The translations under genes were made by a program, and so were the position numbers. From Bacillota bacterium (GTDB taxonomy: Bacteria; Bacillota; Clostridia; Christensenellales; Aristaeellaceae): DNA of 64,000 nt. Positions 1 through 8,328 of the stretch are shown here, piece after piece (within the stretch, counting starts at the first letter, position 1; the number at the start of each line of letters is the position of its first letter). Under the pieces are notes generated by a model, which was given only the letters and a program-made list of their open reading frames with translations, did no database searches and was not told the origin of the DNA. Where the stretch lies: assembly GCA_023459275.1 (NCBI GenBank), contig JAEWVC010000085.1, forward strand, positions 40,652 to 104,651, in the 5' to 3' direction.

Positions 1-804
1 TTTCAGGTCGGCCCCATGACCTTTACATTCAATCAGCTGCTCGCAGACAAGCGCATGGTGATGAGTTCTGCTTCAGTCCATACCACGGATGGCTCCGAGG
101 TGCTGTATGCAAATGATACAAACGTGTACGACGCAGTCGATGCTATCAGCAGTACGGTGCTTGAGCGCTACAATCTGGATTCAGGCCTCAGCTGGCTGGA
201 TGCCGCCAAGCAGTTGGATCTGCCCCTCTATGGCATTCGCGCGCTGGCCGAGATTGGCCAGGAGTATGATGACAACTCAGCCACAGAGGGAGCGTTGTGG
301 AACGAGGACGGCTCTATCGCATACTTCAGTATGCCTATGCTCACGTCCAATTCGGTCAAGAATGAGCTGCCTGTGACCCTCTATATGGCCGTAACGCAGT
401 TCGACCCAAGCACGGGGGATGTCATCGGCATGTGGCAGGCGCGAGAGCCTATTACGCTCCCTGTGGCTCCCTTGCTGGCCGAAAAGACCTATCTTCCGGA
501 AGGCGATGCCGAGATGAAGCGGATGAAGCTTTTGAGCATATACGCCGAGCAGTATGCCACGGGAATCTACCTGACCGGCACCTTTACCGTTCAAGAAGGC
601 ATGGCAGCGGATTCGGCGATGGGTGCGCTGTATCTCCTTGCCTACTGCGACGGCGAAGGGAATGCTTTGCCGGCGGGCATCAATCTGGCCCATGCATTTA
701 CGGACAATCTGCCCACTGTAAAGCTGGAGACCATGACCTCTGCGGAAACGCTGCCGGACAGTCTGATAGTGACCGACGGAACGGTGAAGATATCTGTGAA
801 ATGA
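1..804 (+). CDS. Unrecognised protein, probably 5'-truncated by the window edge
   Basis: The reading frame is already open at base 1. The first ATG (base 16) has no purine-rich ribosome site before it, so the gene probably starts outside the window and only its last ~267 codons are seen. The visible product is mildly acidic and looks beta-rich, with no membrane segment and no enzyme motif. It ends 65 bases before a solute-binding protein on the same strand. I do not recognise a family. A faint resemblance to the extracytoplasmic beta domain of membrane-anchored anti-sigma factors (DUF4179 type) is only an impression. The upstream sequence would decide whether an N-terminal membrane anchor exists. 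Confidence 0.6.
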   Translation, partial: FQVGPMTFTFNQLLADKRMVMSSASVHTTDGSEVLYANDTNVYDAVDAISSTVLERYNLDSGLSWLDAAKQLDLPLYGIRALAEIGQEYDDNSATEGALWNEDGSIAYFSMPMLTSNSVKNELPVTLYMAVTQFDPSTGDVIGMWQAREPITLPVAPLLAEKTYLPEGDAEMKRMKLLSIYAEQYATGIYLTGTFTVQEGMAADSAMGALYLLAYCDGEGNALPAGINLAHAFTDNLPTVKLETMTSAETLPDSLIVTDGTVKISVK

Positions 805-869
805 ATCAATGGCAGGCCGGATGCAACTCTTTCTTCGCCCGGCCAGACTTTATGAGGAGGTAGGAACCT

Positions 870-2063
870 ATGAAGCGCGTTTTCAATTTTCTGCTGGTGA
901 TATGCATCCTCTTTTCTTCGGCTGCACTGGCGGAGGATCCGCGTCCGCCCCTTCGGTTGGGCGGAGCGGTTTCCGTAACCGACTATTGGGAAGAACACGG
1001 CATACCGACGGACCATGTAAGCTATGGCTGGGACGATTACATGACGATCGTTAAAAGCGGTACCGCCCCCGATCTTTACAGCTTCCGCACCGACAGCAAT
1101 GATTTTTTTGCACCTAAAAATGCCGGCCTGCTGGCGGATCTGTCGGGCAGTGAGATCATTCGGGCCTGGACGGACCGCCTGCGCCCCGACATCAGGCACC
1201 TTGTCACTACCGGGGATGGCAAAATCGTCGGGCTTGCGGAATTTGTGATTCTTTTTCCCATGTATTGGCGGCAGGACGCATGGGACGCAGCGGGCTTAAC
1301 GGTTGAGGATGTACCCAAGAGCTACACAGAGCTGCTGGATTTTCTGGAAAAATGGATGGAGCGGATCGGGAAAAATCCTGAGAAGAATATCTGTGTTGCG
1401 GACACGCCTTATTCAGGGAAAAACCGGTACGTTCGCTGGCTGCTGGATATGCTGATCAACTCCTGGGAGATGCAGCAGTATGAGGCGGGAGAAACGCTGA
1501 ATTTCAACACGCCAGCGTTCGTTGCGCTGCTTGAACGCACACAGGACATCGGCCTGCGGCTTTATAAGGCGGAGTCAATTGGAAAGGAGAGCCTAAACAT
1601 GCTGCAGCTTTTTGAAAACTACAACGGCGGGGAGCGTTACAACGCCGGCAGGGAATATGGTCTGTCCCACACCGTGCCTTTCCGCATCACCGGCGGCCAG
1701 CCGGAGCTGATGCGGGGCGTGGCAGGAATATCTGTTGTTCCTGCGGACAGCCAGTGGCTCTTCGAAATCATGGGCCGTATGGAAAACAGCCTGGCGGACA
1801 GGGGCCTCAATGGGGGAGGGAATGCGGAGCTTCTCACGGACGTACAGCCCAGAACGTACAACCCCAAAGATGCCTATTCTCCCGCCACTGTCACAGCGGG
1901 GTATTTAAAAGACTTGGATGACTATACGGGTACAGTATGCTTTGCGCCGATGCGGACGTTTGATATGCACGAGGGTGCCTTGGTGAAATTTTGGACAGGC
2001 CAATTGCCGGCGGAGGAGCTGGCGGCGCAGATCAGCGAGCCCAAGCGCGATCCAAACGAATAG
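870..2063 (+). CDS. Extracellular solute-binding-like protein, orphan
   Basis: The 397-residue product starts with a typical signal peptide: basic MKR, a hydrophobic stretch to about residue 20, and an Ala-Leu-Ala cleavage region before EDPRPP. The ATG at 870 follows a GAGGAGG ribosome site. The body has the feel of an ABC solute-binding protein of the sugar type (family 1): a segment ending TAPDLYSF that matches the usual 'GTGPDL' region, aromatic-rich ligand-pocket stretches, and a length near 400. No permease or ATPase lies beside it, so it is either an orphan receptor or works with a transporter encoded elsewhere. The preceding gene may be its partner. The assignment to the solute-binding fold is inference from general pattern; the ligand is unknown. 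Confidence 0.6.
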   Translation: MKRVFNFLLVICILFSSAALAEDPRPPLRLGGAVSVTDYWEEHGIPTDHVSYGWDDYMTIVKSGTAPDLYSFRTDSNDFFAPKNAGLLADLSGSEIIRAWTDRLRPDIRHLVTTGDGKIVGLAEFVILFPMYWRQDAWDAAGLTVEDVPKSYTELLDFLEKWMERIGKNPEKNICVADTPYSGKNRYVRWLLDMLINSWEMQQYEAGETLNFNTPAFVALLERTQDIGLRLYKAESIGKESLNMLQLFENYNGGERYNAGREYGLSHTVPFRITGGQPELMRGVAGISVVPADSQWLFEIMGRMENSLADRGLNGGGNAELLTDVQPRTYNPKDAYSPATVTAGYLKDLDDYTGTVCFAPMRTFDMHEGALVKFWTGQLPAEELAAQISEPKRDPNE

Positions 2064-2125
2064 GGGAAAAGGATGATGGAAAGCACTTGATCAAGACAAG
2101 GGAAAGAACATCCGCTCCGGAACGT

Positions 2126-2165
2126 GAGCCAAGAACCGCCAAATTTCTGTGATGGCTCCTTTTTC
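2126..2165 (+). terminator. Terminator after the solute-binding gene
   Basis: GAGCCA (2126-2131) pairs with TGGCTC (2153-2158), followed by CCTTTTTC. The stem is short with a large loop, but it sits 60 bases after the stop of the gene ending at 2063. Confidence 0.45.
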
Positions 2166-2238
2166 CCGGACAGGGGATATCATTTTCGGTTTTCTTCATC
2201 AGTGTGACAGAGTTCGGACCCCTGACAGTGTGCCAGGT

Positions 2239-2280
2239 GCCGCCCCTTGAAACCATTCGGTTTTCAAGGGGTGGCTTTTT
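2239..2280 (+). terminator. Strong rho-independent terminator
   Basis: A 14-bp stem (2239-2252 with 2262-2275, one G:T pair) around a 9-base loop, followed by TTTTT. This is the strongest hairpin between the solute-binding gene and the DUF1576 gene. Confidence 0.8.
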
Positions 2281-2394
2281 CATACAGGATTCTTTGGCCT
2301 GCCCATCGAATCTAACAATAGAGCCGTGTACAGGCCATAGGCGCAGGTACCTCATTATGCAATAAGGAAGCGATGCAATAGGAGAGTGGTTGCC

Positions 2395-3762
2395 GTGCCC
2401 AGTAAAGAAAAGATATCCAACGGTGTGCTGTATCCCGGAGCGCCGGATTCCCTTGACGCTGCAGATTATGCGGCGCGGCCGTCGTGGCCTGAAGATCGGC
2501 CGGCGCAAAGACCTTTTCCCAAAAACTTCCTATACCTGTTTTTCTTAAGCATGGGTCTCCTGTTCATTCTGCTTGCCTTTCTTTTCAACACACTCTGGGA
2601 AATCTTAACCGGCAGTCTTGTCATCCTTACATCACCAGCCAATCTGCTGACAGATTATTTTCAATTGGCCAATATCGGCGCAACGCTTATGAACGCCGGC
2701 TTGATGCTGCTGCTGAGCATCAGCGTGCTTCGGTGGAGGCGCATTGAAATATCCGGCTCCATTATTGCGGCGATTTTCACGGTGGCCGGGTTTTCATTTT
2801 TCGGGAAAAACCTGTATAACACGCTTCCCATCATGCTGGGTGTTTTCTTATATTCCAAGGCGATACGGCAGCCCTTTGAGAAATATATCCTTCACGCCTT
2901 GTTCGGAACGGCGCTGTGTCCCCTGGTCAGCGAGCTTTCTTTCAATCTGGGCCTGCCTCCGCCCCTTGGCATTTTGCTGGGGATTGGTACCGGCATGGCG
3001 GCTGGCTTTATGGTTGCGCCCCTTTCTGTGCATTTCATCAAATTCCATCAGGGCTGCAGCCTGTATAATATCGGTTTTACGGCCGGGATCATCGGCATGA
3101 TTATTATGGCGGTGCTGCGTGGGTTTGGTGTGGAGATCGACACGGTCAACATTTTGTCGTCAGGCAATAACGCCGGTTTTTCCGCAATCCTCTACGGCCT
3201 GTTCGCGGTTCTTTTCCTGTGTGGGCTCTATGCGAACCATTGGCGAATCAGGGGCTTTGGGCGGCTTTTGAGCCAAACGGGGGTGCTGGGCACGGATTTT
3301 GTCCCGGTTTCCGGCCTAGGGGTGACGCTGATGAACATGGCGCTGCTGGGAATGCTTTCCACCGGCTATGTGCTGGCGCTGGACGGGGAACTGAATGGGC
3401 CGGTGATCGGCGGCATCTTCACGGTGGTGGGCTTTGGCGCGTATGGGAAGCATATCAAAAATGTGGTTCCGGTACTGCTGGGCGTCTTCCTTGTCAATCT
3501 TTTCAACATTCACGCAGGCAATGCTTCCGTTGCCCTGATGGCAGCGCTATTCGGCACAACGCTGGCGCCGGTCGCGGGCAGGTACGGCTTTGCCGCAGGC
3601 GTTTTTGCGGGGATGCTCCACATGTCGCTGGTGAGCAATATTAGCTTTCTTCACGCCGGCATGAACCTATACAACAACGGTTTCGCCGGAGGATTCATCG
3701 CCGCAGCGCTCTGCCCTCTTTTCGATGCCATGATGGAAATCAAAAAGGCATGGAAAAATTAG
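2395..3762 (+). CDS. DUF1576 family polytopic membrane protein
   Basis: A 455-residue protein made almost entirely of hydrophobic segments (roughly ten), with glycine-rich repeats such as 'GFTAGIIGMI' and 'NNGFAGGFIAAAL' in two similar halves. This is the internal-duplication pattern of the uncharacterised DUF1576 family. A GTG at 2386 sits directly against the ribosome site GGAGA (2381-2385), whereas the in-frame GTG at 2395 has proper spacing, so I start at 2395 (MPSKEKISNG). It lies 89 bases upstream of a UbiA prenyltransferase on the same strand and beside a flavin/quinone redox cluster. A transport or redox role at the membrane is inference from context; no function is established from the sequence. 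Confidence 0.85.
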   Translation: MPSKEKISNGVLYPGAPDSLDAADYAARPSWPEDRPAQRPFPKNFLYLFFLSMGLLFILLAFLFNTLWEILTGSLVILTSPANLLTDYFQLANIGATLMNAGLMLLLSISVLRWRRIEISGSIIAAIFTVAGFSFFGKNLYNTLPIMLGVFLYSKAIRQPFEKYILHALFGTALCPLVSELSFNLGLPPPLGILLGIGTGMAAGFMVAPLSVHFIKFHQGCSLYNIGFTAGIIGMIIMAVLRGFGVEIDTVNILSSGNNAGFSAILYGLFAVLFLCGLYANHWRIRGFGRLLSQTGVLGTDFVPVSGLGVTLMNMALLGMLSTGYVLALDGELNGPVIGGIFTVVGFGAYGKHIKNVVPVLLGVFLVNLFNIHAGNASVALMAALFGTTLAPVAGRYGFAAGVFAGMLHMSLVSNISFLHAGMNLYNNGFAGGFIAAALCPLFDAMMEIKKAWKN

Positions 3763-3773
3763 CCTTCCCATCC

Positions 3774-3802
3774 TTGACGAATTTTTCAAAACACCGTATG
3801 AT
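3774..3802 (+). promoter_or_regulatory. Sigma-A type promoter for the UbiA gene
   Basis: TTGACG (3774-3779), a 17-base spacer, then TATGAT (3797-3802). It lies about 50 bases before the UbiA start, so that gene can be transcribed independently of the DUF1576 gene. Confidence 0.65.
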
Positions 3803-3851
3803 GCTAAAGGTGGCTTAAGAAAACGGTACTCAAGCATAAAAAGAGGGATGG

Positions 3852-4793
3852 ATGTATATGATGCGCAATGATCGCAGCGTATGGAAGCGGTGGATCAAAT
3901 TTGTTGAGCTTAGCACCAAACTGCTGAGCTTGACCCCATTTTTTATCGGTACGGCATACAGCCTTTATCGGAACGGCACCCTGAATCTGTCGGCAACGGT
4001 CATCCTGCTGATCGCCGTGTTCTTCTGGTCTCTTACCGTGACAATGATCAACAACTTTATCGATAAGCGCAGGGAAGGAGGGGAGACGCACTTCAGCACA
4101 GGCGTATCCCTGGCGCTGATCTTCGGGACAGGCGGCGCTTCCATGCTCCTGGGGCTGTGGCTGGCCTGGCTTTATGGGCTGCCGGTCCTGATTGCCGGAG
4201 CCATCTCCTTCGGCGTGGGCATTCTGTATTCTTTCGGGCCGATCTCCATATCCAAAACGCCCTATGGCGAGATCGCCTCAGGGCTGACGGAGGGCTTTCT
4301 GGTAATATTTCTTGCGGTATACGTAAACGCTGGCGCTGGCACGGCGCAATATGCGGATGTGCGCTTTGACGGGCGGACACTGCTGGTTACCATGGATTGG
4401 GTGAACATGCTGCTGTTGTTCATACTGGCGCTGCCGAATATGTGCTGCACATCCAATATCATGCTGGCAAATAATATTTGTGATGTGGAACGGGATGTGA
4501 AAAGTGACCGGTACACGCTGCCTTATTATATCGGCCAGAAAAACTCCTTGCGGCTGTATTATGCGCTGTATGGCGCCGCCTATCTTGCCATCGCGCTGGC
4601 GGTTGCCCTGCGTGTGCTTTCTCCGGTGAGCCTTGCGGCGCTCCTGACAGCTCCGCTGGTGTACAAGAACGTCCGGAAGTTTGCCGCAAACCCGGTCAAG
4701 GCCGAGACCTTCATCCTGACGGTGAAGAACTACGCGCTGCTGTTGTATGGCTATCTGCTGACGATTCTTGCCGGCTGGGTCATTTTTGGATAA
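3852..4793 (+). CDS. UbiA family prenyltransferase (DmkA/MenA-like)
   Basis: This 313-residue integral membrane protein has about nine hydrophobic segments. It should transfer a polyprenyl chain onto an aromatic quinone precursor such as 1,4-dihydroxy-2-naphthoate. Two polar loops match the UbiA metal-diphosphate sites: 'NNFIDKRREGG' near residue 60 (a degenerate NDxxD motif) and 'CDVERDVKSDRYTLP' near residue 215 (a good DxxxD motif). Three ATG codons (3852, 3858, 3861) follow the GAGGG site, so the exact start is uncertain by a few residues. It converges on apbE and belongs to a locus that also holds a polyprenyl synthase and a type II NADH dehydrogenase. This suggests a dedicated demethylmenaquinone branch for electron transfer, as with DmkA of Listeria. 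The quinone product is inferred. Confidence 0.88.
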   Translation: MYMMRNDRSVWKRWIKFVELSTKLLSLTPFFIGTAYSLYRNGTLNLSATVILLIAVFFWSLTVTMINNFIDKRREGGETHFSTGVSLALIFGTGGASMLLGLWLAWLYGLPVLIAGAISFGVGILYSFGPISISKTPYGEIASGLTEGFLVIFLAVYVNAGAGTAQYADVRFDGRTLLVTMDWVNMLLLFILALPNMCCTSNIMLANNICDVERDVKSDRYTLPYYIGQKNSLRLYYALYGAAYLAIALAVALRVLSPVSLAALLTAPLVYKNVRKFAANPVKAETFILTVKNYALLLYGYLLTILAGWVIFG

Positions 4794-4820
4794 ACAGGAT
4801 CGTGCTATTTCCAAATATTA

Positions 4821-5876
4821 TCAGGGCTGATTTTTGATCATGGCTGCGAAGCCGCCGGTCATCTCAATGGTACCATCCGGCAGCACCCAGCAGGCCTCCA
4901 CATTCCCAAGGCCCGCAACCAGCTCCTTTCCCGCATCAAGGGGCATGCAGAACAGTGAGGTGCTCAATCCGTCGGCCAGGCCTGAGTCCGCGGTGACCAC
5001 GGATACGGAGGAAAAGTAGGTGGCGGGCATCAGGGTGTCCGGGTCGATGATATGGTTGTAGGCCACGCCGTCCACGGTGTAATACCTTTGGTACGCGCCG
5101 GAGGTGACCACGGACAGCCCGTCGATGTTCAGGGTAAACAGGCGGTCCTGCTCCGATCCCTTGTCGGGATTCTGGATGGCCACACCCCAGGGCGAACCGT
5201 CGGGCTTTCGGCCAATGGCACGGACGTTGCCGCCGATGGAAAGCAACACATTCTTTCTTCCCGAACGCTGGATGGCTGCAGCCGCCTGCTCTGTGGCGTA
5301 GCCTTTGGCGACGGCACCCACATCCAGGGACATTTGGGGGTCCTGTAAATAGACAGTGCTCGCTTTTTCATCAATGATCATATCGTCGATATTGATGTGC
5401 AGAGCAGCCTCCCGCAGCATGTCCATGGGCGGCAGCCGCGCGGCGGAGGGATCATCAATGCCCTCCTCGCGGTACGTATGCCAGATGCGGAGCACCGCGC
5501 CCATAGCCACGTTTGTCTTCCCATCCGTGATCCGATCGATCTCTCTGCTCATTTGAAGCAGGTCAATGATTCTTTGATCCACCTTGACAGGGGCAATCCC
5601 CGCGTTATCGTTGATTGTTTTGATGGATACCGCCGCATCGTCGTGGTAGATGTCATAGAGCTGATGAAATTCCGCCAGCGTATCATGGGTTTCCTGCGAA
5701 AACGCGGAAAAGGCTTCCTTATCCGTATCGTAGCCGATGATCATGGAGACGGTATCGAACAGATCCAGGAACGACGCCTCATAGCGCTTCTGCTCTTTTT
5801 GAAAACTGGGCACGGTGAACAGCGCCAGCATAAAAAGGCAGGGCAGCAGCGTTTTTTGAAGGATGGTCTTTCTCAT
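4821..5876 (-). CDS. apbE: ApbE family FAD:protein FMN transferase
   Basis: The 351-residue product has an N-terminal hydrophobic signal or anchor (residues ~8-25), so it acts outside the membrane. There it uses FAD to attach FMN covalently to a Thr/Ser of target proteins in a Mg-dependent reaction. Family hallmarks are visible: 'DVGAVAKGYATE' (~190), 'SIGGNVRAIG' (~220) and 'HIIDPDTLMPA' (~280). The ATG is preceded by a GGAAGG-like site. The next gene upstream on the same strand carries ApbE recognition motifs and is the obvious substrate. A terminator between them (5920-5957) suggests partial transcriptional separation. In the Listeria EET pathway the equivalent enzyme is FmnB. Confidence 0.95.
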   Translation of the reverse strand: MRKTILQKTLLPCLFMLALFTVPSFQKEQKRYEASFLDLFDTVSMIIGYDTDKEAFSAFSQETHDTLAEFHQLYDIYHDDAAVSIKTINDNAGIAPVKVDQRIIDLLQMSREIDRITDGKTNVAMGAVLRIWHTYREEGIDDPSAARLPPMDMLREAALHINIDDMIIDEKASTVYLQDPQMSLDVGAVAKGYATEQAAAAIQRSGRKNVLLSIGGNVRAIGRKPDGSPWGVAIQNPDKGSEQDRLFTLNIDGLSVVTSGAYQRYYTVDGVAYNHIIDPDTLMPATYFSSVSVVTADSGLADGLSTSLFCMPLDAGKELVAGLGNVEACWVLPDGTIEMTGGFAAMIKNQP

Positions 5877-5919
5877 TATGACACCTTCCGTGCAAATGAT
5901 AGGGCGGGCGACTGAAAAA

Positions 5920-5957
5920 CAAAGGCGCCGGTTCCAAATGGGAAACCGGCGCTTTGT
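5920..5957 (-). terminator. Terminator downstream of the flavoprotein gene
   Basis: A long GC-rich stem with an AAAT/ATTT loop; on the minus strand it ends in a TTTGTTTTTC run. It lies between the flavoprotein gene and apbE and probably lowers apbE transcription relative to its substrate. Confidence 0.7.
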
Positions 5958-5973
5958 TTTGATTGCAACAGGC

Positions 5974-6990
5974 TTACTTCGCGGTCGCAGCGGCGGCGGC
6001 GACGACCTGCTGGAAGTTCGCGATGCTTACCGTGGTGCCGGCCAGCACGTCCGCATCGGTGGCGTGGCTCTTTTCATCCACGGCGATAGCGGAAACTTCT
6101 TCGGCGGTCTTGCCCTTGATATAGGCGGCGAAAGCGTTGGCCTGCTCGTACCACTCCTTGCCCAGAGAGGAGCTGGCCTTCATGCCGTAGCCCTCCTTGA
6201 GCACTTGCTTGGAAAGCTGCGGAACGGTGAGGTCGGTGGTGAGTTCACCCTTGGCGTTGAACTTTACGGAGAACTGGGAGGCATCCAGCACAGAGCTGGT
6301 GACCTTGCCGTCGGCATCGAAGGTGGTGGCGGTGTAATACGCATAGGCATAGCCTGTGCCATCGGCATCAGCGGTGGCATCCTTGGAGTGGCTGGCCACT
6401 TCCACGGAAACGGCCACGCCCAGCTTGTCGCTGGCCTTGGCGCCCAGGTCCTGGGCATTCTGGCAGGCCTGCGTGACAGCCTGGATGATCTGGCTCAGGG
6501 TAATGGTGGCGCCGGAGCGGACATCTTCGCCCGTGGCATGGCCGGTTTCGTCCAGGGGAACGGCGGCGATTTCCTCAGCCGTCTTGCCTACGCAGTAAGC
6601 TGCGAAAGAAGCGGCCTGCTCGTACCACTCCTTGCCCAGGGCGGAGCTGGCCTTCATGCCGTAGGCATCGCCTTTTTCGTCCTTGGAAATGATGGGGGCA
6701 GTCAGGTCGCTGGTGATCTTGCCGGTGGCATCGAAGGTGACCTTCGCCTGGTAGCTGTCTACGACGCATTTGACAACCTTGCCGTCCGCGTCTACCGTGA
6801 CGCCGGCATACATGGGATAGACCTGCACAGCACCGGCGGCATCCGCCGTGGCGGCCTTGGTGCCGGAGAAGCCCGCTACAACCGCGAAGCCGGTTTTGAC
6901 GGCAACGTCCTCAGACAAGCCAACGGTGGCGCAGCTGCACAGCACGAACAGGGTAACAAGAACCATCAGGGCAGAAATGGATTTTCTCAT
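5974..6990 (-). CDS. Secreted two-domain flavinylation-target protein (PplA-like)
   Basis: The 338-residue product has an N-terminal hydrophobic signal ending 'FVLCSCATVG'. The Cys near residue 20 could be a lipobox cysteine, which would make it a surface lipoprotein. Two tandem ~145-residue domains follow, sharing a 'YGMKASS.LGKEWYEQA..FAAY..GKTAEE' core (near 108-137 and 265-294). Each ends in an ApbE-type acceptor site: 'DVRSGATIT' (~155) and 'DVLAGTTVS' (~312), where the second Thr/Ser would carry FMN. Alternation of Ala/Asp-rich beta-like segments suits an FMN-binding domain variant. Its neighbour is apbE. The arrangement closely parallels PplA, the doubly flavinylated lipoprotein that passes electrons outward in Listeria. 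Covalent flavin is predicted, not shown. Confidence 0.85.
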   Translation of the reverse strand: MRKSISALMVLVTLFVLCSCATVGLSEDVAVKTGFAVVAGFSGTKAATADAAGAVQVYPMYAGVTVDADGKVVKCVVDSYQAKVTFDATGKITSDLTAPIISKDEKGDAYGMKASSALGKEWYEQAASFAAYCVGKTAEEIAAVPLDETGHATGEDVRSGATITLSQIIQAVTQACQNAQDLGAKASDKLGVAVSVEVASHSKDATADADGTGYAYAYYTATTFDADGKVTSSVLDASQFSVKFNAKGELTTDLTVPQLSKQVLKEGYGMKASSSLGKEWYEQANAFAAYIKGKTAEEVSAIAVDEKSHATDADVLAGTTVSIANFQQVVAAAAATAK

Positions 6991-7320
6991 GCCAATACCT
7001 CACTTTGTTTTTATTTTGCGGCGGTCCGACGGAATCGAACCTGTTACCAATGTATATAAGTTCGCCAGCAATTTAACGGTTCCTGCCGGATTCACCGGCT
7101 TGGCCGCATTTTGTCGCCCCATGCGTCACGGGTCACACACGGCCATAAGAACCACAAGACAACGGCCTAAAATCCTTTACCCCCTTTTCCGGCCCTGAAA
7201 CTTGCGCATAAATGTGGCGAGAACCATTGGGCTGCCTGCGGTATTGATTATTGCCGCAGGGCTGTCAGACAATGCGCTGGAGAAAGGGAGAACCTGCCAT
7301 GGGATTGCTTTTCCGGCATT
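6991..7320. other. Intergenic region upstream of the flavoprotein gene
   Basis: 330 bases without a convincing gene. On the minus strand, a GCCGG/CCGGC hairpin (around 7085-7100) and a TATATACA box (around 7055) lie upstream of the flavoprotein start, so this is probably its leader and promoter region. A T-loop-like string near 7030 does not fold into a tRNA. No clear terminator was seen after the polyprenyl synthase gene. Confidence 0.4.
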
Positions 7321-8328
7321 TCACAGCACCGCCGCCAAGGATGGCTGCATGCCGGAGGACGGTCCGAGCGCCTGCGCAAGAAGCGCGGCGATCTTTTCTT
7401 TTTTGAAAGGAGGCGCGTTCAAGCTGTTCACCAAATCAACCGCCCGATCATAGTACATGCATGCGATACGCCGTGTGAAGTTGATCCCCCCGGAGGTGAG
7501 CACCGCCTGCCGGATCTCTTCCTTGGTGACGTCTCCAACTGCAGCACGTTTGCGGATTTCCGGATTTTCCTTGATGGCGAAAATCAGCGGCAGTGTTACC
7601 ACACCCTGCTCAAAATCGGAGAGCACCGGCTTTTTTGCCTGTTCCGCCGTCGCCTCATAATCCATGCAGTCATCCGCCAACTGAAAGATCATACCAAGGT
7701 GCCAGCCGATGGAGGCGTACTGATCCGCCTCTTCGCGGGCTTCCTTGCTGAGCATCGCGCCTGCGTAGAAGCTTCCCTGAAACAGCGCGGCCGTCTTGCC
7801 GGAGATGATGCGAAGATAACCGTTGCCGCTCAACGAAAAATTGCGGTGGTTTACGCTCTGCAAAAGCTCGCCCATGCAGATTTTTTCCATGGTATCCGGA
7901 AATTCCCCGTTAAGATCGCGCTCCTGCGCAGCGGCTTCCGCGGCCAGGCGCAGTGCCAGGCAAAGGATGTAATCCCCCGAAATCACTGCCTGGCGGTTGC
8001 CGAACTTTTTCTTCAGGGTCGGCAGCCCGCGCCGCGTGTCCGCATTGTCGATCACGTCGTCATGCGTAAGCGTTGCCAGATGCAGGAGCTCTACGGCTGC
8101 CGCAGCTTTTGCAGCCGCCGGATTGACGCCAGCCGCTTCCTCCGCGCAGATAAGTACCGCGCGGGCGCGCAAAAACTTGCCGCTGGACTGCGTCAGGTAC
8201 CCGGTACGCGGCCTGAAAGGGCCCGGCGTGGACAGCAACGCTTGATCCATTTGCGTTTTGGCAAGCGCAAGCGCACTTAAAAACGGGATAGGTTCGAAGG
8301 CGGTTTCCCCGCTTTTGCTATCAATCAT
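7321..8328 (-). CDS. Polyprenyl diphosphate synthase (DmkB/HepT-like)
   Basis: This 335-residue trans-isoprenyl diphosphate synthase should extend allylic diphosphates with isopentenyl diphosphate to give a long polyprenyl tail. Both aspartate-rich motifs are intact: 'LTHDDVIDNADTRRG' (first motif, ~residue 90) and 'QLADDCMDYEA' (second, ~215). Upstream, 'GKFLRARAVL' matches the usual 'GKRxRP' region, here with a changed Pro. Its ATG lies inside the last codons of the NADH dehydrogenase gene (8-base overlap), so the two are co-transcribed and probably translationally coupled. Together with the UbiA enzyme it would supply the quinone used by that dehydrogenase. Confidence 0.93.
   Translation of the reverse strand: MIDSKSGETAFEPIPFLSALALAKTQMDQALLSTPGPFRPRTGYLTQSSGKFLRARAVLICAEEAAGVNPAAAKAAAAVELLHLATLTHDDVIDNADTRRGLPTLKKKFGNRQAVISGDYILCLALRLAAEAAAQERDLNGEFPDTMEKICMGELLQSVNHRNFSLSGNGYLRIISGKTAALFQGSFYAGAMLSKEAREEADQYASIGWHLGMIFQLADDCMDYEATAEQAKKPVLSDFEQGVVTLPLIFAIKENPEIRKRAAVGDVTKEEIRQAVLTSGGINFTRRIACMYYDRAVDLVNSLNAPPFKKEKIAALLAQALGPSSGMQPSLAAVL

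Larger units (their letters stand above)
2064..2394. other. Intergenic region with two terminators and a possible interspersed repeat
   Basis: This 331-base stretch contains no convincing gene. It holds two hairpins with T-runs on the + strand (2126-2165 and 2239-2280). Between them, around 2200-2240, is a patch in which TGACAG occurs twice around a CGGACCCC core; this looks like a short dispersed intergenic element. A weak purine-rich site lies just before the next gene. Confidence 0.5.

Noticed and set aside
7020..7055. On the minus strand a GGTTCGATTCC string followed by GGACCGCC resembles the 3' end of a tRNA.
   Set aside because: The T-stem pairs at only two of five positions, and no acceptor 5' strand, anticodon arm or CCA follows. 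It is most likely chance, or at best an unrecognisable remnant.
5863..7059. A 398-codon open frame on the + strand, antisense to the flavoprotein gene.
   Set aside because: It mirrors the strongly biased codons of the flavoprotein gene, has no ribosome site and gives a Gly/His/Arg-rich composition typical of a shadow frame.
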